Source: Haematococcus lacustris
Taxonomy: Eukaryota; Chlorophyta; Chlorophyceae; Chlamydomonadales; Haematococcaceae
DNA: 64,000 bases
Assembly (NCBI GenBank): GCA_030144725.1
Contig: JASKMD010000026.1
Location: forward strand, 12,030,547-12,094,546
Reading direction: 5' to 3'
Shown: positions 42,458 through 52,750 of the stretch, one piece after another
Numbering within the stretch: the stretch's first letter is position 1
Layout: every line of letters starts with the position of its first letter
Position numbers and translations under genes: made by a program
The notes under the pieces: model-generated
The model's database searches: none
Told to the model about the DNA's origin: nothing
Seen by the model: only the letters and a program-made list of their open reading frames with translations

Positions 42458-42906
42458 TTACTCCAGAAAGTTGTGCACATGAACTGCGAGGTTTCTGCCG
42501 TTCATTCTCAGCTGACAGGCAGCCTGGTAGGCGCCTGTCGAGCTGAAGACTACTACCTTGAAACCGGAGGCTATTGTTTTCAACTGCTCGCCCGCAGCGT
42601 GCAACCGTCGGCGCAGCTTGTAACAGTGATTGCTGCCCGACACCATCATCAACGCCAAAGGCAGTTTGTAAAAGCTGTTTGGGACAATCGCTTGGGATGT
42701 CGCATTTTTGGGTGTCGCTTGGGATGTCGCCAACGCCACTGCCAACGCCGATGCGATGATGGCAAGTGGAACTCGGTGGCGGAACCCAGGGTGCAGCCAG
42801 TTGGGGTGCTGCCAATTTATCCAAGCCAGAGGGAAGATATTCAAACCAATTTTTCTAGTTTGGCTCGCCCCAGGATAAATGTTACCGGGAGACTTGCATC
42901 GTGCGC
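42458..42906 (-). pseudogene. 3' part of a possible host gene interrupted by the 3.77-kb TIR element
   Basis: The minus-strand frame ends at TAA 42458-42460. It encodes a hydrophobic stretch (VPLAIIASALAVALATSQA), then NHCYKLRRRLHAAGEQLKTI, FKVVVFSSTGAYQAACQLRM and NLAVHVHNFLE. It is protein-like but not recognised. The region abuts the target duplication at 42900-42906. The sequence on the other side of the transposon (46681-46812) encodes a signal-peptide-like N terminus on the same strand, so both may belong to one gene. Direct joining gives a frame problem unless the CCCG|GTAACA site is used as a splice donor. Confidence 0.3.
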
Positions 42907-44039
42907 CAATCAAGTCTCCCGGTAAAAGTTCCCCCTATATGGGGGAAATTTGTTGGCTCTGGATGGGGGAAGTTTCAAAGTGCCCAATCGCGATTCACGA
43001 GCAGCGCGAGCGACTAGCAACCCACATAATGGCTTGCTGGGCTCCCTCCGCAAGCTCTGCCGCGCAGCCATGACTGCCCAAAGGCGGTTACTGGGGGACG
43101 GTTACTGGCCAGCGATGGCGACCCGGACCCCGTTTCCAATGGGCCAGAGCCAGAGCCAGAGCCAGAGCTTTATCTCACTTTTTAGGGGCTCTGGCGACCC
43201 CGTTTCCAATGGAAAGAGCCCAGTCGTTAAGGTGGTTGCCCAGAGCCTGCCCATCCCGCAGCCCCGCAGCCGCACCTAAGGGCAGCTCCGCTATCCACCC
43301 CACGCCTGCCTTGACAAATGGACGCACGACGCCAGGCTGCACGTCGGCGGTGGAGGCAGCAGATAGCCCGGATCATCGTCTTAATTGTAGATTTGGAGTG
43401 GTTGCAAACGGAGGGCACAAGGCAAGGGCATGGCCGATGTTGGGGGACATGTCCGATGCGCGGCTAGCGTTGATGTCGGAACCTTGCGCTGTGCCACAGC
43501 AATATGGGAACGCCGGTAGGCTTGAGTGGTCATGGGTGTGTAAGTAGCCGAGGCTTATCACTGGACTTACACTGTAAGAAGACCAAACCCATCAAGAGAC
43601 AACTTGTCATTGGAAGCATTTCAGCCTCTAGCAAGAAGCAGCACAAGATCACATCATAAGTAAAGGAGCGAATCACATCTCCTACATGAGGAAAAGACAC
43701 AATGGGCCTTACACCACGGGTGACCTGGGTCGTCATGTAATCCTTGTAGCCCACTCTCTAGCTTCCCAGACCCAACATCATGCTGAGATAGCTGTGACTT
43801 GCAGCCTGCGTGCCTGTGTGCGGGCTCCCCCTTGCAGCCGCTGCATCAGCTGCTGCCGCTGCGGCGGCCCCATTGGCCCAATGGGTAAGACCCACACCTT
43901 CACCGCTTGGATGCCGGGCAGTGCCGGCAGCACCTGCAGAACTGAAGCCACCACCGTTACTTGACCAACCAATGGTCACGGGTTGCAACACGTGGGGCAC
44001 ACCAGCATTTGGGTGCACCCCTGTTGCTGCTGGCCCACA

Positions 44040-44400
44040 AGGCACCTGCACCCCACCAGGCTGCAGCCCACCAAGCTGCAGCCCCCGCTCCCCGCCTGGC
44101 TGCAGCCCTCCAGGCAACAGCCCATGCACCCCACCAGGCTGCACCCCCCACGCCCCACCTGGCTGCAGCCCACCAGGCTGCAGCCCATGCACCCCACCAG
44201 GCTGCACCCCCCCGCGCCCCACCTGGCTGCAGCCCACCAGGCTGCAGCCCATGCACCCCACCAGGCTGCACCCCCCGCGCCCCACCTGGCTGCAGCCCAC
44301 CAGGCTCCTTGACCATTGCCACAATTTCTGGGCCTGTGCACACATGCACACACATACACACATGCACACACATGCACACACATGCACACACATGCACACA
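44040..44400. repeat. Roughly 60-bp minisatellite and CACATG microsatellite
   Basis: Three to four units of CACCCCACCAGGCTGCACCC and GCCCCACCTGGCTGCAGCCC run from about 44040 to 44305. An ACACATGCACAC repeat follows at about 44337-44401. All frames are open through the first; no gene inferred. Confidence 0.85.
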
Positions 44401-44439
44401 CAGTCTGGGAGGTGGTGGTTATGGGGTGACAGGGAGTAG

Positions 44440-44814
44440 GGAGGAGGGACATACTTCTTGCGTCCACGATCATCTGCGTGTACTTTGCAGCAGTTTCCCT
44501 CAGGTTTGCAACCTCCACGGCGACACTCTCGTCCTTTTGCGCGGCTGCCATGGTTGAAATAGCGGCGGCTATCTGTGATCCCGCTTCGCGCACACCACGG
44601 GCTTTTGAACCTTGCCTTGTTTTGAGGAACTGGTGAGGCCGCACTGAGTGGTGTGCGCAGCCAAAATCTCACCCATCTTGTCCCCGTTGGTCTTGCCCTG
44701 GACCTCCTGGAATGCCTGGGCGTAAAGCTCTGCAAAAAACTCATCTTGCGAGTCGTCCCACGGCACCTTCGACTCCTCCTGGGAGCCCTGTTGCGAGCCG
44801 AAAGTCGATGTCAT
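44440..44814 (-). CDS. Possible transposase-associated (Myb/SANT-like) ORF fragment
   Basis: From ATG 44814 the minus strand encodes TSTFGSQQGSQEESKVPWDD, then SQDEFFAELYAQAFQEVQGK and TNGDKMGE. The pattern Trp, acidic helix, then a G-x-K/N turn recalls trihelix/Myb-SANT-like DNA-binding domains found with plant and algal transposons. A donor-like ATGG|GTGAGA follows. A helical segment in another frame (IAAAISTMAAAQKDESVAVE, VANLRETAAKYTQMIVDAR) ends at a donor-like AA|GTATGT near 44445, so exons are likely. Weak assignment. Confidence 0.3.
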
Positions 44815-45040
44815 AAAGGTATTTTTGGGCTCTGGCTCTGGCTCTGGGCTCCGTGGCCCTCAAGCCGCAGAGGCCGGAGGGGCTGCATGAGGCTCCCGAG
44901 AGCGCATCTAAGAGCCGAATCTGGAATCTTACTCTGGCTCTTGGCTCTTGCATTGGAAACGGGGGTCGGCGGAGCCGACGGTTGGCCGGCGGTTAGAGCC
45001 ATTTCTGGGCTCTGGCTCCGGCTCTGGCTCTTCCGTCAGG

Positions 45041-45071
<31 letters not shown>

Positions 45072-45419
45072 CTCTTGCATTGGAAACGGGGTCCCTGTCT
45101 GGGGTCCTGCGTATCCTTTGCTTGGACCGCCTAGCCTCACCCCGTGAGTGCTGCCGACCCTAGAAAAACTGCCAGTATGGCTTGCATGATAGCTTTTGCG
45201 AGTAGGAGGACACATTGATGCTCGTCTGCTTGTAGCCACGGCTTGCACCCATCGTCGTCATGCACCGTGCAGCTTAGGACGGGGTACCATCGGAGACCGA
45301 TGAGGAGGAGGAGTAGGAGGATGCCCTCGCACCTGACAACTCGCACCTTAAGCCTCGCACCCCGCACCTCGCATTTCGGCCCATGTCTAACATGCCCATT
45401 ACTCGCCTGTTGCTCTGCA

Positions 45420-45613
45420 GGACAGTAGCACAAGAGCCAGGAAGTGCAGCCAAGGGAAGCAGCTAGGCAACGCAGCCAGGAGCAGCCAGGAGCAGTTGGA
45501 AGCGGCATCAATGAGCGGCACCAATGAGCCGGCACCTCTTCCCAACCCCTCCACCACCCCCCTCGCCCCACACCCACCCCAATTTCCCCCGCACACACCT
45601 CACCCTGCGAATA
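45420..45613 (+). CDS. Possible upstream exon of the proline-rich gene in the TIR element
   Basis: Bounded by CTCTGCAG| and GAATA|GTGAGT. It reads an Ala/Gln/Ser-rich start (SSQEQLEAASMSGTNEPAPL), then PNPSTTPLAPHPPQFPPH, and ends in phase 1. That fits the phase of the following exon at 45689. Only the splice logic and composition support it. Confidence 0.3.
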
Positions 45614-45688
45614 GTGAGTAGCTCGCTTTTGCAGTTGTGTGGCTAAGTGTGCCTAGCCTGACCACATGCTTGAACTTCTTTGCTGCAG

Positions 45689-46213
45689 GATTTCATGGTC
45701 ACAACCATCCCCCCTTTCCCCCAACCACCACACTCACCTTCACTCTCACCCTCTTCCGCTACCATGCAACACCCTCTCTACCTATCTTGCTGCCTGGAGC
45801 AAGCCCTCCCACCCATCCCCCCAGCACCTGCACCACCACCACCACCTCCCAAGCCCCTCCCCTCCCCTCCCTCCCCTCCCCCCCCCTCCCCTCCCCTCCC
45901 CTCCCCTCCCCTCCCCTCCCCTCCCCTCCCCTCCCCTCCCCTCCCCTCCCCTCCCCTCCCCTCCCCTCCCCTCCCCTCCCCTCCCCTCCCCTCCCCTCCC
46001 CTCCCCTCCCCTCCCCTCCCCTCCCCTCCCCTCCCCTCCCCTCCCCTCCCCTCCCCTCCCCTCCCCTCCCCTCCCCTCCCCTCCCCTCCCCTCCCCTCCC
46101 CTCCCCTCCCCTCCCCTCCCCTCCCCTCCCCTCCCCTCCCCTCCCCTCCCCTCCCCTCCCCCACCCTTCTCTTGCTGTCCCTTGTCATGGTGTTGAGCAC
46201 TTGCGTGGAGCAG
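45689..46213 (+). CDS. Proline-rich exon carried inside the TIR transposon
   Basis: Bounded by TTTGCTGCAG| and GGAGCAG|GTGTGC. Length is 525 nt, divisible by three, phase 1 at both ends. It reads [15 protein letters not shown], then a long PPLPS repeat encoded by CTCCC pentamers, then a short non-repetitive end. The start (acceptor, phase, G-hydrophobic opening) and composition match the exons at 6275-7807, so it looks like another member of that exon family captured by the transposon. Confidence 0.4.
45880..46161. repeat. (CTCCC)n pentanucleotide array, about 56 copies
   Basis: Nearly perfect CTCCC/CCCCT repeat inside the proline-rich exon. Open in all plus frames and, as GGGAG, on the minus strand (GEGRG peptides), which explains the long overlapping ORFs. 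Confidence 0.97.
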
Positions 46214-46680
46214 GTGTGCACCACAGCAGCCTCTCCCCCCTCCGCAGCCTTGAGCCATCTCCATGAGCAGCAGCCATGAGCAGTAACCAAGAGCAGATGC
46301 AAAAGCAGCAAGTAGGAGCCTAGCCTGCTCAACTATGGTCATGCATGTCCTTATTCATCTGCTTGCTGGCTGATGTTTGCTTGCAGTTGTCGATAGCTGG
46401 AGCATGACAAGTGTAGCATGGCTTGGTGATTCCGCGCAAGGCAGTAGCGGCGTAGAGCAGCAACCAACGGCGTAGTAACCGTCCCCCAGTAACCGCCTTT
46501 GGGCAGTCATGGCTGCGCGGCAGAGCTTGCGGAGGGAGCCCAGCAAGCCATTATGTGGGTTGCTAGTCGCTCGCGCTGCTCGTGATTAGCGATTGGGCAC
46601 TTTGAAACTTCCCCCATCCAGAGCCAACAAATTTCCCCCGTATAGGGGGAACTTTTACCGGGAGACTTGATTGCGTGCGC

Positions 46681-46812
46681 TGACCCAGCTCCTGAGGCTG
46701 GTGCTGCATCCGCTTGCGCTGCTTCCGTTAATGCTGCAACGATGGTAGTCACTGCGGCTGTCGATGCTGCTGCCAGGCCAGCGAGCAGGCAAAATATGCC
46801 CGTGAAAAGCAT
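46681..46812 (-). pseudogene. Signal-peptide-like exon next to the TIR element
   Basis: ATG 46812 starts LFTGIFCLLAGLAAASTAAV, a typical hydrophobic secretory N terminus, then an Ala/Thr-rich stretch up to the target duplication at 46680. Beyond it the frame enters the transposon TIR. See 42458-42906 for the possible rest of the gene. Confidence 0.3.
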
Positions 46813-46931
46813 GGCTGCGGAGCACGGAGATTAGATTTGATACGTGGGTTGCAGCGCAGACCGCGTTCGCAGGAGCAGCTGGGCGGGCAGCGCTTGGTCG
46901 GTTGGCGCAACCTACCCTGTGGGGGGTGACG

Positions 46932-46956
46932 GTGGCTACCCCCATGGGGTAGCCAC
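46932..46956. repeat. Hairpin-forming inverted repeat
   Basis: GTGGCTACCCC is followed by CATG-centred bases and GGGGTAGCCAC, giving a near-perfect 25-bp palindrome. It lies just before ACCGGGAGAATTAATTG, a diverged version of the 42907-46673 element end, and directly upstream of the LINE fragment. It may be the remnant end of a related element. Confidence 0.6.
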
Positions 46957-46971
46957 TTACCGGGAGAATTA

Positions 46972-48030
46972 ATTGCCGGCATCATCGGGAACGAGGGAGC
47001 TGATGCACTGGCCAAGTACGCAGCGAGGCACCCAGAGCAAGCCACAACGCGGGGCCCCTGCCCGCCAAGGCACACCGAGCAACACGCATGGCTGAGCACA
47101 ACAAGCGATCTCAACGTTACCACCCCGTTGCCGGACTGCCGCCACAGCGTACGCGCGCACATGAGCAACAGACACAAACTCGGCCTCGCCAACCAAGAGA
47201 GCGTTTACTACCAAATGTCACGGGAAATCACCAAGGTAGCGGCGAAAGGCTCCTGCGAAAGAGTGATGACCGACGCGGGCATTCCAACAGAGGCGCAGAG
47301 GACCGCCCTACTCTATCGAACGGGCGGGCTCTTTAATCAGAAACTGGCAATGCGTTGGGGAAAGGCGGCGGATGACCGGTGCCCGCTATGCGGGGAGGCC
47401 GACAGCGCGACACACCTACTCTCGGGCTGCAGCCGCACCGCAGGTCTAGTACAGGAACGACACAACGGGGCTGGGCGGCTAATCATGAAAGCTATCAGCA
47501 AGGGAGCCCAAGGAGGGTGCATCAAGTTCGCGGACATCGGCAGCCACGAACGGGGCGAGACGGAAGGCATTGATCTACCCAGCGCCACGCTACGAAAGGC
47601 CCTAGAAGACCTGAGCCTCTCAGCCAGGAACACCAACACGACCACCCGCCCGGACATCATCATGATCAACATCACGAAGAAAAGGAAGCAGGGATCGAAC
47701 GAGTCAATCAAACACGTCACCCTGCTGGAAATCAAGTACTGTGCTGACTCGAGATGGGCCGAACAGCTAGACAACGCTACCACACAACACGGTGCCATGG
47801 CAGAAGCCATCATAGCAGCAGGACACACAGTCACAGTTAGACCCATTCTACTGGGAATAGGCGGCATCACTTACAACACACATACCAAGATACACATGGA
47901 AGCCATCGGCATCACGCAAACCAACACCACTAAACTGCTGAATAAACTGACTAGACATGCGGTCATAAGCTCACATAGCATAGCAAGAACCAGCTACAGA
48001 CTCAGGGCAGGTGTCAAGGATGGGGGCTGA
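46972..48030 (+). pseudogene. LINE 3' fragment: RNase H end and CCHC zinc finger
   Basis: The frame is open from the junction at 46972 and starts IAGIIGNEGADALAKYAA, the last conserved RNase H motif of LINEs such as the I/R1/Tad types. It continues to a C-x2-C-x7-H-x4-C finger (CPLCGEADSATHLLSGC, about 47380-47430). The C-terminal domain contains LEIKYCADSRWAEQLDNATT and ends at TGA 48030. Endonuclease and RT are missing, so it is 5'-truncated, the usual outcome of incomplete reverse transcription. This family differs from the LINE at 12135-16860. Its A/C-rich codon style resembles the 2A element at 1.2-5.0 kb. Confidence 0.75.
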
Positions 48031-48383
48031 AGGGTTTCTTCACATCCAGGTCAGGTGGTGGGAGCAGGCCGCGCCCCAGGCGGTAGCTCCTCCCTTAATA
48101 CACGCCGGCTCCGCCGGAGTCTTCTTCTTCTTCTTCTTGTGACACAGGAAACACTGACTGCCTTTTCAAATCGCACATGCTGCTGTGCAATTTCTTTGTA
48201 GTTTGATGGCAACTGATTACAATATGAGCTGATCAGCTGCCTTCCCCGTGCTGCTTGGACGTGACACATCAGCCAACTATGTGAGAAGTAAGCGCAAGCA
48301 AGGCACAGTTACAAGCATCGAAGGACGTGGTTGTGCGGACAACATGCAGCTCTTGGGGCACACTCGGTGCCTTGTAAATTGTG
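48031..48383 (+). other. LINE 3' UTR and tail
   Basis: Contains a stem CCGGCTCCGCCGG near 48105, a (TTC)n run at 48117-48137, and TGTAA (48373-48377), the polyadenylation signal used in volvocine algae. About 15 bases later comes A-rich AATAAAATAATAAAA, plausible as the retrotransposed tail at the border of the duplicated unit. Confidence 0.45.
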
Positions 48384-48444
48384 CTATCAATAAAATAATA
48401 AAAGGCATACGGAGAGACGCAAGATGGAGTGTTCTTTAGTGTGG

Positions 48445-50258
48445 TCAACTTAACTGTGAAAGTGTCTGCCACACAATGCGGGCTGCATGAGCATTTGTGC
48501 CTAGTGCCTGCCAGTTGCTGTTGCTTTCAATTTGCAGCAAATCTTCGTAGTCGCGTTGCTTCCTTGACAAGCAGACAAGCTGTATCGATTCCCAACTAGA
48601 AATGCTCTGTGCTAAGTCAAGAACGTGTTGCCGGTGACCATACTCTACTGCCCTGCACCTGTAGCCCATATTGAAGCATCCTGCTCGGAACCGGAGGGAA
48701 AAGAAAGAACACATAGCAACGACCATAAGAATCATTTGCACAGCTTGTGACAGCAAGCTATACATGCTTGTAGCCCACACTGACGTCCCTTGCTCCTCCA
48801 CAGTCAACTGATATGCCACGCAGGCTAATGGGCCAGCGTTGACGAAGGTCAACCGCAGCCCCAGAACCCACCATTTGGGTAGCGCACCTGTAGACACAAG
48901 GGACAACCTCAATGAGCCTTGAGGTGCATTGGCCCTGCACAGGCGGTGAACAAGAATCAAGATGTGGTGCATCTGCGCTGTATGTTGCTTGTTCCCAAAA
49001 GAATGCAAGACCTCGCCCTGTGAATTGCAGTTTGCAGTTGCATTCTGTTGCTGCTGCTGTGTGTGCTAATAAAACTCACTAGCTGCAAGTTCCAGCTTGT
49101 ACCAGTGTGCATGACTAGCCACACCAGTCCACCGAGACACAAGTGTTAGGTTTTCGTAGAAATGACACAGGCAAGTCTTACATTATTGCTGCCTAACAGT
49201 GCAACCCTGTGACCCGATGCACGTACCATCTTTCATCTGCCTTCTGACGTCTGCCAACTCGTTCTGAATGCGCGCAATAGCCTCGCTCTGTTGTGTGCTG
49301 GATGCCTCTATTGTCGCTTCAAGTTGTGTGATGCCTCGGCGGAATGTGCTTTGACCCAGATGCTGGGCGCCTGCAAACGCACACGGGGTCATTTGCATGT
49401 GACACAATAGGCTGACCCGATGCCTATGGACTCAAAATGACTTCCTGTCCTGGGATGTGATTGAACCCACAACACAAACTTAATTCCAATCTAAGCTGCA
49501 CTGCACTACTCCACACATCTGCCCACACATCCAACCCACCTGCAGCCGCCTGAGCTGGCGCCGCCACTGTAAGCACATCAAGACAAACACAAATAATTGA
49601 TTGGTCAACATGCACCAATGCCGCAATCCATACATGCACATCTGAAGGTGGATATCAGTGTGGAGAGCTGCTGACATCACACACACCACACGCTTGGCGC
49701 TCTCTTGCATCACACACAAACACCCATGCGTTGGACGGGATGCAATGTGATTGAAGCTGTTGCTGTGCATGATTCAAATGTTGTTGCTGTGCATGTGTGG
49801 TGACATGTTTCAAGTGTTCATGCCAGTGTGTGCATGGAAAGATACCAATAGCTTTGTACGCTCTGCTGCTACGTTGCTATGTGTCACATGTGTTGAGATG
49901 TGTGCACATAAGGAATGCAGTGCACAACCAGCCCACACACACACCACACATATCGCCTTTTGTTCCAATATGAGCTACCATGTCCTGGCCAGTATGCACG
50001 CTCATGTGCCACTTCGCTAAGTGCACATTGAATCAGCTTACCAGATGGAGGCTGGTGCCATTCAAGTTTGCCTGTAGATGGAAGATCGGGTCTGGACTTG
50101 GATAATGTCATGGTCAGACCCTCGTTTGTCCACTTCAGCACGCCAGCACCATACAACGTTGTCATAGCCTCCCATGCTTCTGCACATTTTGCTGGGAGTT
50201 CAAAGGTGTCTAGCGGTGTCTCGGTCCCTTGCTTGTACACTGTCACGACTTCTACCAT
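48445..50258 (-). CDS. Spliced unknown gene with coiled coil and one membrane segment (copy 2)
   Basis: Exons 50258-50042, 49370-49227 and 48887-48445 correspond base for base to copy 1 (offset 31539). The splice sites GTAAGC, GTACGTG and the CAG acceptors are conserved and the 267-residue product is unchanged. I saw no differences in the coding exons, so either the duplication is very recent, conversion is active, or the assembly holds two haplotypes. The gene lies opposite to the LINE fragments on its 3' side. A possible 5' exon is 50507-50441. Confidence 0.5.
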
Positions 50259-50898
50259 CTGCACAACACGACAAGCGATTCATTACCAGCAATGCATGGA
50301 ATGTGCGCGTTGCGTGTGGTTGACGTCCCAGCAAAATGAACGGATGGTTCCTTGGGCACAAGTCAGCACAAGCCTTGACCAACCTACAAAGTATGTAGAG
50401 GTCGTGCTACAACGCAGCTGCTGCTTAATCCTGTACTCACCCTTGCTGCGCCTGGGAAAAAACTGCTTGACAATCTGTAGGCGCGACCGGGTATTTCGCG
50501 AGCCAACCTGCAAGACAGAGAACCCACGTCTCCTGTGAAGGGCTGCTGCTATCCACCAACCTATAAGTATCGCTCGCAGCTTCTCGGCTGCGCTAACCCT
50601 CACCTTCGTTGCAACTCCGACAAGGCACGGTTAAGGCACGGTAGTCCAGCGATGGTATCAGTTCAATTCAGTATGCTTGTATTGACGTGCTGGTTTGCAT
50701 TGCAATTGCGCTCATTCGGGATGTGGGCAAAGTCGCAACTGTCTCAACTGATTCACGCCTCGTTTACTGATTGCTTGCTCACACTTGTTTGTTTGCTAAC
50801 ACTTGTTTGCTAACATTTGCATTGTAAGACCTGGCTCTGACTTGTGCGGACTTCAGACTTGTGCATGGCACAGCTTTGTAAGATTGTGCCTGCAGCCT

Positions 50899-51464
50899 GC
50901 ATTGCCACACACCTACAGCCTGCTACTGCTGTTTATGCACTGTTCATGCACTACAGCCTGCTGCTCTTGCTGCTGCTCATGCACAACACACCTACAACCT
51001 GCTGCTGCTGCTGCTCATGCGCTGCTGCTCATGCACTACAGCCTGCTGCTGTTGCTGCTCATGCACTAAAACACATGCACTGGAGCCTGCTGCTGCTGCT
51101 CATGCACTGCAGCACACCTACAGCCTGCTGCTACCTGCAGCCTGCACTGCCACACACCTACAGCCTGCTGCTGCTGCTGTCCTTGCACAGCTTCTCATGC
51201 ACTACAGCCTGCTGCTGCTCATGCACTGCGTCACATGCACTGCCGCCTGCTGCTGCTCCAGCTGGTGGTGCTCATGCACTGCAACACACCTGCAGCCTGC
51301 TGCTAACTGCACTGCTACAAACGCACAGCCTGCTACTGCTGCTGTCCTTGCTCTGCAGCTCATGCACTACAGCCTGCTCCTGCTGCTGCTGCTGCTGCTG
51401 CTGCTCATGCACTGCAGCACACCGACAGCCTGCTGCTACATGCAGCCTGCACTTCCACACACCT
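50899..51464. repeat. CTG-rich tract, copy 2
   Basis: Same as 19360-19925 and equally without gene evidence. Confidence 0.85.
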
Positions 51465-51481
51465 AAAGGCAGGGCAGGGGT

Positions 51482-52702
51482 GGGGCGGGGCGGGGCGGGG
51501 CGGGGCGGGGCGGGGCGGGGCGGGGCGGGGCGGGGCGGGGCGGGGCGGGGCGGGGCGGGGCGGGGCGGGGCGGGGCGGGGCGGGGCGGGGCGGGGCGGGG
51601 CGGGGCGGGGCGGGGCGGGGCGGGGCGGGGCGGGGCGGGGCGGGGCGGGGCGGGGCGGGGCGGGGCGGGGCGGGGCGGGGCGGGGCGGGGCGGGGCGGGG
51701 CGGGGCGGGGCGGGGCGGGGCGGGGCGGGGCGGGGCGGGGCGGGGCGGGGCGGGCGGGGCGGGGCGGGGCGGGGCGGGGCGGGGCGGGGCGGGGCGGGGC
51801 GGGGCGGGGCGGGGCGGGGCGGGGCGGGGCGGGGCGGGGCGGGGCGGGGCGGGGCGGGGCGGGGCGGGGCGGGGCGGGGCGGGGCGGGGCGGGGCGGGGC
51901 GGGGCGGGGCGGGGCGGGGCGGGGCGGGGCGGGGCGGGGCGGGGCGGGGCGGGGCGGGGCGGGGCGGGGCGGGGCGGGGCGGGGCGGGGCGGGGCGGGGC
52001 GGGGCGGGGCGGGGCGGGGCGGGGCGGGGCGGGGCGGGGCGGGGCGGGGCGGGGCGGGGCGGGGCGGGGCGGGGCGGGGCGGGGCGGGGCGGGGCGGGGC
52101 GGGGCGGGGCGGGGCGGGGCGGGGCGGGGCGGGGCGGGGCGGGGCGGGGCGGGGCGGGGCGGGGCGGGGCGGGGCGGGGCGGGGCGGGGCGGGGCGGGGC
52201 GGGGCGGGGCGGGGCGGGGCGGGGCGGGGCGGGGCGGGGCGGGGCGGGGCGGGGCGGGGCGGGGCGGGGCGGGGCGGGGCGGGGCGGGGCGGGCGGGGCG
52301 GGGCGGGGCGGGGCGGGGCGGGGCGGGGCGGGCGGGGCGGGGCGGGGCGGGCGGGCGGGGCGGGGCGGGGCGGGGCGGGCGGGGCGGGGCGGGGCGGGGC
52401 GGGGCGGGGCGGGGCGGGGGGGGCGGGGCGGGCGGGGCGGGGCGGGCGGGGCGGGGCGGGGCGGGGCGGGGCGGGGCGGGGCGGGGCGGGGCGGGGCGGG
52501 GCGGGGCGGGGCGGGGCGGGGCGGGGCGGGGCGGGGCGGGGCGGGGCGGGGCGGGGCGGGGCGGGGCGGGGCGGGGCGGGGCGGGGCGGGGCGGGGCGGG
52601 GCGGGGCGGGGCGGGGCGGGGCGGGGCGGGGCGGGGCGGGGCGGGGCGGGGCGGGGCGGCGGGCGGGGCGGGGCGGGGCGGGGCGGGGCGGGGCGGGGCG
52701 GA
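51482..52702. repeat. (GGGGC)n array, copy 2, partly degenerate
   Basis: About 1.22 kb of GGGGC pentamers. Unlike copy 1 it has GGGC and GGGGGG length variants clustered at about 52290-52450, plus single ones near 51750 and 52660. The interruptions change reading frame locally. Confidence 0.97.
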
Positions 52703-52750
52703 AGGAGGGACCCAGGGCTGTGCGATACGGGGTTACGGGTTACGGATACG

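Larger units (their letters stand above)
43127..45092. repeat. Inner TIR-like pair with GCCAGA/GGCTCT subterminal repeats
   Basis: ACCCCGTTTCCAATG (43127-43141, repeated at 43197) is inverted as CATTGGAAACGGGGT at 45078-45092, with a slightly different copy at 44954. Next to each are (GCCAGA)n or (GGCTCT)n hexamers (43143-43168; 44825-44860 and 45009-45075). The design, TTCCAATG followed by a short tandem repeat, is the same as in the element at 39160-40443. It may be an older element nested in the large TIR element. No target duplication found. Confidence 0.5.
42907..46673. mobile_element. TIR transposon with about 200-bp inverted repeats and 7-bp target duplication
   Basis: The terminal inverted repeats are 42907 to about 43105 and about 46476 to 46673, beginning CAATCAAGTCTCCCGGTAAA. 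They are nearly identical over about 200 bp. The element is flanked by direct CGTGCGC (42900-42906 and 46674-46680). Near each end is a short palindrome CCCCCTATATGGGGG/CCCCCGTATAGGGGG. Inside are an inner TIR-like structure with GCCAGA repeats, a possible Myb/SANT-like ORF on the minus strand, a 60-bp repeat, and a proline-rich exon. A 7-bp duplication with long TIRs does not immediately identify a superfamily. Confidence 0.85.

Noticed and set aside
45637..46342. Overlapping long ORFs on both strands of the CTCCC array
   Set aside because: Pentamer repeat artefacts. Only the plus frame bounded by splice signals (45689-46213) is kept, and that at low confidence.
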